A DNA stretch of 64,000 nucleotides from an uncultured Chitinophagales bacterium (GTDB taxonomy: Bacteria > Bacteroidota > Bacteroidia > Chitinophagales > JAHDHT01), in the NCBI GenBank assembly GCA_938023075.1, contig CALHDG010000027.1, forward strand, positions 44,194-108,193. The letters are read 5' to 3'. The position numbers and the translations under genes were made by a program. This document shows, piece by piece, positions 17,861 to 25,733 of this stretch. Within the stretch, counting starts at the first letter, position 1. Every line of letters begins with the position of its first letter. The notes under the pieces were generated by a model. That model had not been told where the DNA came from and searched no databases. It saw only the letters and a program-made list of their open reading frames with translations.

Positions 17861-18085
17861 AACTTAAGTTTCGGTAGTAGTATTTATTTCATAATAACTT
17901 GAATATAAATTATTTATGGAAATTGAAGTACGCAATAAGGTTAAGTTAACTTAATTCAACATATAAAGCATAAAATCATCCAAGTGAACCTGTTCACTTG
18001 TTGTAGTAAAGTGGTTAAGCTTTTGTAAACACAATGGAACAGGTTCCATTGGAACAACATTTATTTTACTACCGAAACTTAAGTT
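17861..18085. mobile_element. 225-bp MITE-like element with perfect 19-bp terminal inverted repeats
   Basis: AACTTAAGTTTCGGTAGTA at 17861-17879 is exactly inverted at 18067-18085. Inside are two near-perfect palindromes: 9-bp arms CAAGTGAAC/GTTCACTTG at 17981-18000 and 8-bp arms AATGGAAC/GTTCCATT at 18033-18050, plus TTAAGTTAACTTAA near 17940. There is no ORF. It occupies the intergenic region between the divergent SSF-kinase and porin operons. It could be a non-autonomous transposable element or a complex regulatory region; the terminal repeats favour the first, the location the second. Confidence 0.6.
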
Positions 18086-18206
18086 ATATTAAATAGGCAC
18101 TGTTCAACAGACTTCTAAATTTACCCAATCAATTAATTTGAGTGAGTTTAGCAGATATTATCACAATTTTTTTTGCACAAAATACATATAGTTATCTATA
18201 TATTTA

Positions 18207-18214
18207 TATATTTG
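18207..18214 (+). promoter_or_regulatory. possible -7 box of the porin gene
   Basis: TATATTTG matches TAnnTTTG and lies about 110 bp upstream of the chosen porin start. No -33 TTTG is seen at the right spacing, so the call is weak. Confidence 0.3.
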
Positions 18215-18324
18215 TTTGGATTTACAAAACCACCAGTTGCTGCTTTCGTGTTTTTAAGTAGACGGTTTCCATACTATTAACACTAAAAATGCAGCGCAAC
18301 AACTGGATTAAAAAGTATAAGTAT

Positions 18325-19617
18325 ATGAAAAAGTTAAGCATTTGGCTCTTCTTTTTAATAGCTTGTTTGTTTGTTTTACCAACACCAGCAAATGCACAAG
18401 AAGTTGATGAAGATTTGCACAAGTACAAACCACTCAAACTCAGTTTAAATGAAGATGGCAGTAAGTATGTCCGCTTTATTATGTGGCACCAAGTATGGGC
18501 TACTACCAGTAATTTGTCGGCAGAAAATGCCAAACCACAATTAAATTTTAGTATGCGGCGTTCCCGCTTTTTGGCATTTGCACAAATTTCTCCGCGCTTT
18601 TTATTTTTAACGCACATTGGCTTAAACAGCCTTTCAGCAGGCAATCAAACTTCGTTGGGTAATAATGGAGATTCGCCACAGTTTTTTTTACACGATGCTT
18701 GGGGTGAATTAAAAATTACGGATGATATTTATGTTGGGGCAGGTTTGCATTACTGGAAAGGCTTAACCCGGCAATCGAATACCAGTACCTTAAATTTAAT
18801 GACTTTAGATCAGGCACGTCCATTTGTGCATTGGCATTCTTTGGGTATAACCGATCAATTTGCCCGGCATTTAGGGGTTTATTTTAAAGGTGCTCCCGGT
18901 AAATTAGAGTATCGTTTGGCTTTTAATAATCCAGGAAGGGCACCTTTAGGTTCGGGCATTGATTATAGTGCCAACTTCGATACTACGGGCGTAGCCAAAA
19001 GTAACCTAACCTATACGGGGGTTAGCAGCCGCAATGCCGATGGTGACCCAATGGGCAATTTGGTGATGGAAGGTTATGTAAAGTATAATATTTGGGATAA
19101 CGAATCGACCAAACTGCCTTTTTATCCGGGTACTTATTTGGGTAAGAAAAAAATATTGTCTATTGGAGCTGGTTTTTTCTTGCATCCTAATGGCATGTAT
19201 GATAACTTTTTAGATGAGCATCAAAGTGTTTCTCATTTAGCTTTAGATGCTATGCTCGAATTACCGATGGATGCAGGTTCGTTAAATGCCTATGCTTCTT
19301 TTATTAATTTTAATTATGGCGATAATTATATTAGTCGTTGGGGAGGCACCGGTAACTCTTTATATACACAGGTAGGCTACCTAATTAAAGAAGCAAAAGT
19401 AATGCCCTATGTATCTTTCAATAGTTCGTCTTTTGAAGCTGCCGATGACCCCATAACCGAATTGAACGCAGGGGTGAATTATTTTGTCAATGGACATCAT
19501 GCCAAAATTACGGCAGAGTATCATTTGATTAGCAAAGATTACCGGGAAAGTGCTATTATGCTGAATAGTCAAGAGAATCTTTCTCAATTCCGTTTACAAT
19601 TACACATTTTCTTATAA
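18325..19617 (+). CDS. outer-membrane porin-like beta-barrel protein
   Basis: I choose ATG 18325 (MKKLSIWLFFLIACLFVLP), which places a classical signal peptide at the N-terminus (cleavage about ANAQ, residue 25); the 12 codons upstream are not signal-like. The 430-residue protein has alternating amphipathic strands (YVRFIMWHQVWATTSNL, PQLNFSMRRSRFLAFAQIS) and a terminal aromatic strand (QFRLQLHIFL), consistent with a 14-18 strand barrel of the phosphate-selective porin-like type common in Bacteroidota. It is followed by the DUF4212/SSF pair, implying a route across both membranes for the same solute. Confidence 0.8.
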   Translation: MKKLSIWLFFLIACLFVLPTPANAQEVDEDLHKYKPLKLSLNEDGSKYVRFIMWHQVWATTSNLSAENAKPQLNFSMRRSRFLAFAQISPRFLFLTHIGLNSLSAGNQTSLGNNGDSPQFFLHDAWGELKITDDIYVGAGLHYWKGLTRQSNTSTLNLMTLDQARPFVHWHSLGITDQFARHLGVYFKGAPGKLEYRLAFNNPGRAPLGSGIDYSANFDTTGVAKSNLTYTGVSSRNADGDPMGNLVMEGYVKYNIWDNESTKLPFYPGTYLGKKKILSIGAGFFLHPNGMYDNFLDEHQSVSHLALDAMLELPMDAGSLNAYASFINFNYGDNYISRWGGTGNSLYTQVGYLIKEAKVMPYVSFNSSSFEAADDPITELNAGVNYFVNGHHAKITAEYHLISKDYRESAIMLNSQENLSQFRLQLHIFL

Positions 19618-19635
19618 TCAAAACCAATAATAATT

Positions 19636-19893
19636 ATGTCGAATAAAGATTTAAATCAATATTGGAAAACCAACTTAAAGTATCTCATTATTTTATTGAG
19701 TATTTGGTTTACGGTTTCCTATGGTTGCGGTATTCTGTTTGCCGATGCCTTAAATGGTATAAAAATAGGTGGTTTTCCCTTAGGCTTTTGGTTTGCCCAA
19801 CAAGGCTCCATTTATGTATTTGTAGTACTCATTTTCGTTTATGTCAACTTAATGAACAAGTTGGATAAAAAGTTTGATGTGGATGAGAAATAA
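19636..19893 (+). CDS. DUF4212 family symporter small subunit
   Basis: An 85-residue membrane protein with two helices. The family sequence is clear: YWKTNLKYLIILLSIWFTVS, YGCGILFADALN and GGFPLGFWFAQQGSIYVFV. DUF4212 proteins are the small subunit encoded with VC_2705-type SSF transporters, here 18 bp after the porin gene and upstream of the SSF gene. It probably helps assembly or stability of the transporter. Confidence 0.9.
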   Translation: MSNKDLNQYWKTNLKYLIILLSIWFTVSYGCGILFADALNGIKIGGFPLGFWFAQQGSIYVFVVLIFVYVNLMNKLDKKFDVDEK

Positions 19894-19990
19894 AGACAAG
19901 TTTTTTAAAAGTGTTTAGCCTTATTTGATTTTTGTAGATATGAATGCGTTGCTTAAGAAAGTCTCCACGAAAAACCGGGCTTTATAAAAT

Positions 19991-20110
19991 AGCCCCGATT
20001 GCAGCGGTTATACTATTTTGAAGCGCAGGTTTTGAAGCCAGGCAATAGTATTTGAGCGGAAAGCGGGACCCAAAGTAAGTACGAGTATTCATTTTCGCTT
20101 AAAAAAAAAT
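19991..20110 (+). repeat. dispersed hairpin repeat, copy C
   Basis: A complete copy inside an operon, between the DUF4212 and SSF genes. Outer frame AGCCCCGATTGCAGCGG (19991-20007) and GAGCGGAAAGCGGGACC (20054-20070), inner stem TACTATT (20011-20017) / AATAGTA (20044-20050), and tail TTTTCGCTTAAAAAA at 20093-20107. It may affect the expression ratio of the two transporter genes. It accounts for most of the 19894-20186 gap. Confidence 0.85.
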
Positions 20111-20186
20111 CAACTGGTTAACTGCTTTTATGTTTAAGCTAAACTTGTCGAAATAATCAATTTAATAAAAATTTAAAAATATAATA

Positions 20187-21878
20187 ATGACTGTTCAAAT
20201 ATGGACCTTTATAATAGTTGGGTTAACGTTTTTTTTATATATAGGTGTAGCTATATGGGCGCGTGCCGGCTCAACAAAAGAATTTTATGTTGCTGGAGGA
20301 GGCGTTTCTCCTTTAGCTAATGGTATGGCAACGGCGGCTGATTGGATGTCGGCGGCTTCCTATCTTTCTATGGCAGGATTAATTTCCTTTATGGGCTACG
20401 GAGGGGCTCAATACTTAATGGGTTGGACAGGAGGTTACGTCCTCTTGGCACTTTTACTGGCACCTTATCTGCGTAAATTTGGTAAGTTTACCGTACCCGA
20501 TTTTATTGGCGAACGCTATTATTCTAAAACAGCGCGCTTGGTGGCTTTGTTGTGTGCCATCTTAGTGTCTTTCACTTATGTGGTTGGTCAAATGAAAGGT
20601 GTGGGGGTTGCTTTTGCCCGTTTTTTAGAAGTTGAATTTGCTACAGGTATTTTCATAGGTATTGCCATTGTGTTTTTCTATGCCGTTTTAGGTGGTATGA
20701 AGGGCATTACCTATACCCAAGTTGCCCAATATTGTGTGTTGATTTTTGCCTTTACCGTTCCAGCCATTTTTATTTCTTTACAGATGGTAGGCAACCCCAT
20801 TCCTCAATTAGGTTTCGGTGGCACGATGGCTGATGGTACTTATCTGTTAGATAAACTAAATCAACTGAGTACCGATTTAGGTTTTGCCGAATATACTTCT
20901 ATGGGGATGAACGACCGGATAAACGTGTTCTTTATCACGGCTTCATTAATGTTAGGGACTGCTGGTTTGCCGCACGTTATTGTACGATTTTTTACGGTTC
21001 CAAAAGTTCGGGATGCCAGAAAATCGGCAGGTTATGCCTTGTTGTTTATTGCTATTTTATATACTACCGCACCGGCAGTAGCTACTTTTGCCAGAACTAA
21101 TTTAATTCAAACGGTTAGTAATAAATCATATAGTGAAATGCCTACTTGGTTTAAAAAGTGGGAAGAATCGAAATTGATAACCTTTACAGATAAAAACAAT
21201 GATGGACGCATTCAATACGTAGCCGACAAGGGTAAAAACGAATTGGTTATTGACAGAGATATTATGGTGTTAGCCAATCCGGAAATTGCCAACTTACCGG
21301 CGTGGGTTATTGCTTTGGTTGTTGCTGGTGGTTTGGCTGCCGCACTGTCAACCGCAGCAGGGCTTCTGTTGGTTATTGCCACTTCCATTTCGCACGATTT
21401 GTTGAAGAAAAATTTAATGCCCAACATCTCTGAAAAAGGCGAATTAACCGCAGCAAGAATTGCGATTGCCGTTGCGGTTGTAGGTGCAGGATTAGCAGGA
21501 TTAAACCCCCCGGGCTTCGTTGCTCAAGTGGTCGCGCTAGCGTTCGGGCTAGCGGCTTCCTCCTTTTTCCCTGCAATTATTTTGGGTATTTTTGATAAGC
21601 GTATGAACAAAGAAGGTGCCATTGCCGGTATGATTGTTGGTATTTTGTTTACGGCTGCTTACATCTGGTATTTTAAACCGCAACTGGGTGGGCCAGGTAC
21701 ACCAGAGGGTTATTGGTTTGGTATTAAACCCGAAGGTATTGGGGTATTGGGTATGTTGCTCAATTTGGTAGTCTCTTTAGTCGTTAGTAGAATGACATCG
21801 GAGCCGCCTCAAGAAATTCAGGAATTGGTAGAAGATATTAGAATACCAAGAGGCGCAGGTGCTGCCACCGGACATTAA
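20187..21878 (+). CDS. sodium:solute symporter (VC_2705/ActP-like)
   Basis: A 563-residue SSF permease with about 13 helices. Diagnostic stretches include AGGGVSPLANGMATAADWMS, MGYGGAQYLMGWTGGYV, TAGLPHVIVRFFTVPKVRDA and ALSTAAGLLLVIATSISHDL. The family insert carries an EF-hand-like loop, DKNNDGRIQYV, around residue 335. Relatives transport acetate, propionate or other monocarboxylates with Na+ or H+. With the DUF4212 small subunit and porin upstream and the SSF-kinase fusion diverging, it makes up a likely sensed-uptake unit. An intrinsic terminator follows the stop. Confidence 0.92.
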   Translation: MTVQIWTFIIVGLTFFLYIGVAIWARAGSTKEFYVAGGGVSPLANGMATAADWMSAASYLSMAGLISFMGYGGAQYLMGWTGGYVLLALLLAPYLRKFGKFTVPDFIGERYYSKTARLVALLCAILVSFTYVVGQMKGVGVAFARFLEVEFATGIFIGIAIVFFYAVLGGMKGITYTQVAQYCVLIFAFTVPAIFISLQMVGNPIPQLGFGGTMADGTYLLDKLNQLSTDLGFAEYTSMGMNDRINVFFITASLMLGTAGLPHVIVRFFTVPKVRDARKSAGYALLFIAILYTTAPAVATFARTNLIQTVSNKSYSEMPTWFKKWEESKLITFTDKNNDGRIQYVADKGKNELVIDRDIMVLANPEIANLPAWVIALVVAGGLAAALSTAAGLLLVIATSISHDLLKKNLMPNISEKGELTAARIAIAVAVVGAGLAGLNPPGFVAQVVALAFGLAASSFFPAIILGIFDKRMNKEGAIAGMIVGILFTAAYIWYFKPQLGGPGTPEGYWFGIKPEGIGVLGMLLNLVVSLVVSRMTSEPPQEIQELVEDIRIPRGAGAATGH

Positions 21879-21910
21879 ACTTAATTCCAATAGTACTTTA
21901 TAAATTGAAA

Positions 21911-21940
21911 AAGTGGGGCTGTAAGGGCTTCACTTTTTTT
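21911..21940 (+). terminator. intrinsic terminator of the symporter operon
   Basis: AAGTGGGGC (21911-21919) pairs with GCTTCACTT (21927-21935), a 9-bp stem including two G-U pairs, with a 7-nt loop and a run of Ts to 21940. It lies 33 bp after the SSF stop. Confidence 0.75.
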
Positions 21941-22218
21941 GTTGGGTATGGTTTTTTTAGGTTAGATTTGTAGGGTGTTTTATTTAGATAAAGGTTAGTT
22001 ATGATTATGATATCTTACCGGCACTAAATAAATTGTAAAAGATTGATCGTGATTTTGTTAAAAACTTAAAGAATAGTAAGTTTCTTGAATTGCCAATTCA
22101 TGAAAGAATAAATTTGTCTACCGGTAAAAATAATACTATTAAATTTACATTGCTTGAAGCACTGCTTTGTATGTTGCTACCGTTTTAAATGTATTTATTA
22201 TTTTGTTGAATTGAATAG
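21941..22218. other. gene-free interval with a possible coding remnant
   Basis: At 22039-22188 a plus-strand frame without a start codon reads as a protein-like C-terminus (FVKNLKNSKFLELP, INLSTGKNNTIKFTLLEALL). Stops interrupt it upstream. It may be the 3' remnant of a lost gene; I do not recognise it. Nothing else is seen. Confidence 0.3.
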
Positions 22219-22737
22219 ATGATAATGTATCCACCAAAATTTGACATAGAAAAGCTTAGTCTAAAACCTTACACCATGTTAGATGAAGACAGGTTTATAG
22301 AAATGGCATTAGACAAAACTTCTGTTGAATTTATGGGCGGGGCAACGGGAATTGAGGAAAAAGAAAGCGCTATGTTTCATAGAATATTTAGGCTGTATGA
22401 ACAAAACAATAAACGTTGGTTTTGGATTTGGGGCATCTATAAAAAAGAGCAATTATGTGGTCATCTTGAATTAAAAGAAACCGAACATACCGATAAGAAT
22501 GAGTTAGAGATTGTTTATATGATGCATCCGCAAGAACGGCGAAAGGGCATAATGACCAAAGTCTTATCTTTTATAAAAGCCCAACAACCCAATTGGCAAA
22601 GGCGTATTATTGCAACTGTTAATCCAACAAATATGCATTCCATTATTTTATTAGAAAAGTGGGGCATCGACAAAAGGGAAGAATGTGTTGATCCGGAAGA
22701 TGGAAAACCTTATTTAAAGCTAACATTGTCTGCATAG
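22219..22737 (+). CDS. GNAT family N-acetyltransferase
   Basis: A 172-residue protein of the GNAT_3 (RimJ/RimL-like) type. The acetyl-CoA loop MMHPQERRKGIMTKVLSFI follows strand NELEIVYM, and the C-terminal strand pair RRIIATVNPTNMHSIILLEK is typical. RimJ/RimL-like enzymes acetylate protein N-termini or small amines; the substrate cannot be told from sequence. It is followed 34 bp later by the fructosamine kinase gene, possibly co-transcribed. Confidence 0.85.
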   Translation: MIMYPPKFDIEKLSLKPYTMLDEDRFIEMALDKTSVEFMGGATGIEEKESAMFHRIFRLYEQNNKRWFWIWGIYKKEQLCGHLELKETEHTDKNELEIVYMMHPQERRKGIMTKVLSFIKAQQPNWQRRIIATVNPTNMHSIILLEKWGIDKREECVDPEDGKPYLKLTLSA

Positions 22738-22771
22738 AAAACTAATAATCGATTTTTGAAAACAACAAATT

Positions 22772-23647
22772 TTGTTAGACAAGCAAGTCATAGTAAAAAT
22801 TGAACAGCTTTTAAAAAGCAACAATCTTGATGGTTCGATAAAAAGTGTATCCGCAGTTTCGGGTGGTTGCATTAATGCTTGTTATCAAATAAAAACCGAT
22901 CATCAATTCTATTTTTTAAAAGTGAATGAATTGAACAAGTTTCCCGAAATGTTTACAATTGAAGCGAATAGCCTGTCAATCATAAAGGAAACCAACACGC
23001 TAAAAACACCAAACGTAATTGCACAATTTGACAACCGAAACCAACAATATTTAGTATTAGAATGGATAGAAAGCCGCAAAACCAACGCTAAGTTTTGGCA
23101 ACAATTTGCGGTAGGTTTAGCAAAGCTGCATCAACATGCCGCCAAGCAATTTGGTTTACCATTTGATAATTATATTGGCTCTTTAAAACAAAGCAATACA
23201 CACAACGATAGTTGGACCAATTTTTATATTGAACAACGCATCCAACCGCAAGTTAAGTTGGCGTTTGATCATCAAAAAATAAGTAAACATGATGTGCATC
23301 AATTTGATCAATGCTACAATACCTTACCTGAATTTTTTCCCGATGAACCACCTGCCTTAATACACGGCGACCTTTGGAGTGGCAATTTTTTATGTGATGA
23401 AAATGGAGAAGCAGTTTTAATAGATCCGGCTATATATTATGCTAATCGAGAAATGGAGTTGGCTTTTACTAAATTGTTTGGTGGCTTTGATGCTGCTTTT
23501 TATCATACCTATCATGATATATATCCATTAGCAAAAGACTTTGAAAGGCGGATTCCGGTGTACAATCTTTATTCCTTATTGGTTCATCTTAATTTATTTG
23601 GCGGGCATTATTATGGGCAAGTGATGGATATAGTGAAACTGTTTTAA
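22772..23647 (+). CDS. fructosamine kinase family protein
   Basis: A 291-residue aminoglycoside-phosphotransferase-fold kinase. The N-lobe has GGCINACYQIKTDHQFYFLK (ATP-binding and conserved Lys); the catalytic loop is ALIHGDLWSGNFL and the Mg-binding segment is AVLIDPAIYYANREMELAF, exactly the fructosamine/ketosamine kinase pattern. These enzymes phosphorylate glycated amines for deglycation. The start is TTG at 22772; no ATG lies nearby upstream in frame. Length matches the family. Confidence 0.9.
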   Translation: MLDKQVIVKIEQLLKSNNLDGSIKSVSAVSGGCINACYQIKTDHQFYFLKVNELNKFPEMFTIEANSLSIIKETNTLKTPNVIAQFDNRNQQYLVLEWIESRKTNAKFWQQFAVGLAKLHQHAAKQFGLPFDNYIGSLKQSNTHNDSWTNFYIEQRIQPQVKLAFDHQKISKHDVHQFDQCYNTLPEFFPDEPPALIHGDLWSGNFLCDENGEAVLIDPAIYYANREMELAFTKLFGGFDAAFYHTYHDIYPLAKDFERRIPVYNLYSLLVHLNLFGGHYYGQVMDIVKLF

Positions 23648-23698
23648 CAACATTAAAAATTATCATAAACTTATCTCAATCCTCCATCCAAAAAATTT

Positions 23699-23706
23699 TA
23701 TATTTG
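23699..23706 (+). promoter_or_regulatory. -7 promoter box of purM
   Basis: TATATTTG (TAnnTTTG consensus) ends 11 bp before the purM ATG, implying a very short or absent leader. No clear -33 element is visible. Confidence 0.4.
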
Positions 23707-23717
23707 AAACCAACTCA

Positions 23718-24884
23718 ATGGCAAAAAATAGCAAATACGATTTGCGCGGCGTTTCGGCAGATAAAGCAGATGTTCACGAGGCAATTAAAAACTTAGACAA
23801 AGGTTTATTTCCAAACGCCTTTTGTAAAATATTACCCGACATTGTTGGCAAAAGTGAAGACTACGTTAACCTTATGCATGCCGATACTGCCGGCACCAAA
23901 ACAGCTTTAGCTTATTTGTATTGGAAAGAAACCGGCGACCTTTCGGTTTGGGAAGGCATTGTGCAAGATGCTATAGTGATGAATATTGATGATATGGCAT
24001 GTGTTGGTGTGGTGAATGATATTTTATTATCGAGCACCATTGGAAGAAACAAACACTTAATTACAGGTGAAGTGATTAGTACAATCATTCAGGCAGCACA
24101 AGATTTTTGTAAGCACTTAAAACAATTTGACATTAACCTACATTTAACCGGCGGCGAAACGGCTGATGTTGGCGACATTGTCCGCACCATTGATGTGGGC
24201 TACACCACTTTTGCTCGTTTGCCTAAAAACCAATTAATGGTAAATAATATTAAACCGGGCAATGTAATTGTTGGCTTAGCTTCTTACGGCAAAGCATCTT
24301 ATGAAAATAAATATAATAGCGGTATTGGGAGCAATGGTTTAACCTCTGCCCGCCACGATGTGTTGAGCAAATACTATGACACTAATTTTAAAGAAGTGGT
24401 TGACCCGAATACCAACGAATCGGTTCGATTTATGGGTTCTAAAAGATTAACCGATGTTTATAAAAACCATATGGTAGGCGGTTTATTGTTATCACCTACA
24501 CGTACTTATTTGCCTGTTTTAAAAACTATATTTGAACAGGTTGACAAAAATCATCTGCACGGCATTATCCATTGTACCGGTGGGGCACAAACTAAGGTGT
24601 TGCATTTTGTAGATAATGTTCATATTATTAAAGATAATTTGTTGCCCCTTCCGCCGGTTTTTCAATTGATTCAAGAAGAATCGGGTACGGATTTGCGAGA
24701 ACTATTTAAAGTATTTAATATGGGGCATCGCTTGGAGTTTTATGTGGATGATGCAGTTGCCGAGCAAATCATTGCCATTGCTAAGCGTTATGATATTGAT
24801 GGGCAGATTATTGGCAGGGTGGAGCCTTTTGATGGAAAGCGGGTTAGTATTTTTTGTGGTGAGGAGGAGTTGGTTTATGGGTAA
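23718..24884 (+). CDS. purM: phosphoribosylformylglycinamidine cyclo-ligase
   Basis: A 388-residue AIR synthase, the long Bacteroidota form. Visible family sequence: YDLRGVSADKADVHEAIKNL, MHADTAGTKTALAYLYWKE (nucleotide/FGAM site), VMNIDDMACVGV, LTGGETADVGDIVRTIDVG and HCTGGAQTKVLHF. The enzyme closes FGAM to AIR in de novo purine synthesis. An AT-rich 11-bp inverted repeat lies just after the stop (24887-24920), but without a T-run. Confidence 0.93.
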   Translation: MAKNSKYDLRGVSADKADVHEAIKNLDKGLFPNAFCKILPDIVGKSEDYVNLMHADTAGTKTALAYLYWKETGDLSVWEGIVQDAIVMNIDDMACVGVVNDILLSSTIGRNKHLITGEVISTIIQAAQDFCKHLKQFDINLHLTGGETADVGDIVRTIDVGYTTFARLPKNQLMVNNIKPGNVIVGLASYGKASYENKYNSGIGSNGLTSARHDVLSKYYDTNFKEVVDPNTNESVRFMGSKRLTDVYKNHMVGGLLLSPTRTYLPVLKTIFEQVDKNHLHGIIHCTGGAQTKVLHFVDNVHIIKDNLLPLPPVFQLIQEESGTDLRELFKVFNMGHRLEFYVDDAVAEQIIAIAKRYDIDGQIIGRVEPFDGKRVSIFCGEEELVYG

Positions 24885-24960
24885 AATGATATTTAAATTA
24901 AAATACTATTTTAAATATCAATATGTTTTTCAATTTATTGCCCATAATTAATTAAGCAAA

Positions 24961-25590
24961 TTGACGGTGTTAAATTTAAGTTCAATTCAAAATAAAATCC
25001 CCTCAGTCTCTTTTGGCTTATTCAGATATTGGTCTAAAGAAATTGGTATTCACGAGAAAACAATTATTAAAACAGAGCAATTATTAATACAAGACTTCAA
25101 AGAATCTTTAACAAACGCAATTATAGCACTTAATAAAGAAGACGATTTAGAAAGTAAAGCCCCAGGTTGGGATGTAGGCTTTATTATTGGTTTTATAAAA
25201 GGAAATTTGGGAAAACATTGGTATCACGAATATGTTGTAAAAAACAGTGATGATTATAAAACTTTCATAGCTTTACGAGCCATTGAGAACTATTTAGAAT
25301 TTGATGAGGTTTGCAAGGTTAGAATAGATGAAATATATAAAACGTTAATAAACTCAGGCTCAAATATTCAAAATCTTAAAGTAGAAATCAACAAACTTGA
25401 TTTTGACATAGACAAATTACAAATAAAAGAAAGTCCAGAGGAAGGAAAAGTAATGGCAGCACTAAGCAGTCAAATAATTAAAATTATCAAACATATCGCG
25501 AATAAAGAAAATAGTGTTTCATTGCCTATCGGTGAATTTCTTTCAAAAAATGAAATAGAGCAATTGATTGAAGATAACAAAAGAATTTAG
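24961..25590 (+). CDS. hypothetical protein at the head of a defence-like island
   Basis: 209 residues from TTG 24961 (GTG 24967 is an alternative). The protein is soluble, mostly helical and acidic in the middle (LEFDEVCKVRIDEIYKTLIN), with a Lys/Ile-rich C-terminal half. I recognise no family. It has an internal WDVGFIIGFIKGNLGKHWYH segment with Gly and aromatic residues that could be a conserved core. It sits directly before the ATPase-methyltransferase-endonuclease genes, but a separate promoter follows it, so membership in the island is only inferred. Confidence 0.55.
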   Translation: MTVLNLSSIQNKIPSVSFGLFRYWSKEIGIHEKTIIKTEQLLIQDFKESLTNAIIALNKEDDLESKAPGWDVGFIIGFIKGNLGKHWYHEYVVKNSDDYKTFIALRAIENYLEFDEVCKVRIDEIYKTLINSGSNIQNLKVEINKLDFDIDKLQIKESPEEGKVMAALSSQIIKIIKHIANKENSVSLPIGEFLSKNEIEQLIEDNKRI

Positions 25591-25698
25591 CTGAAGAAAA
25601 ATGTAAAAATGTGTCTATTACCAAATAAGTTTAGCTTGGTTTAACATTTTTGTTATGATGAGAAATGCATACCTTAACGAAATGCCATCTCTTATTTG

Positions 25699-25706
25699 TA
25701 TATTTG
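25699..25706 (+). promoter_or_regulatory. -7 promoter box of the ATPase/restriction operon
   Basis: TATATTTG (TAnnTTTG consensus) lies 27 bp upstream of the ATPase ATG at 25734. It is followed by an AAGTTAAG ... CTTAACTT inverted repeat (25709-25730) that could serve as an operator. Confidence 0.45.
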
Positions 25707-25733
25707 CACAAGTTAAGCAAATCTTAACTTAAG

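Noticed and set aside
24887..24920. Terminator after purM
   Set aside because: A perfect 11-bp AT-only stem but no GC content and no T-run; too weak to call.
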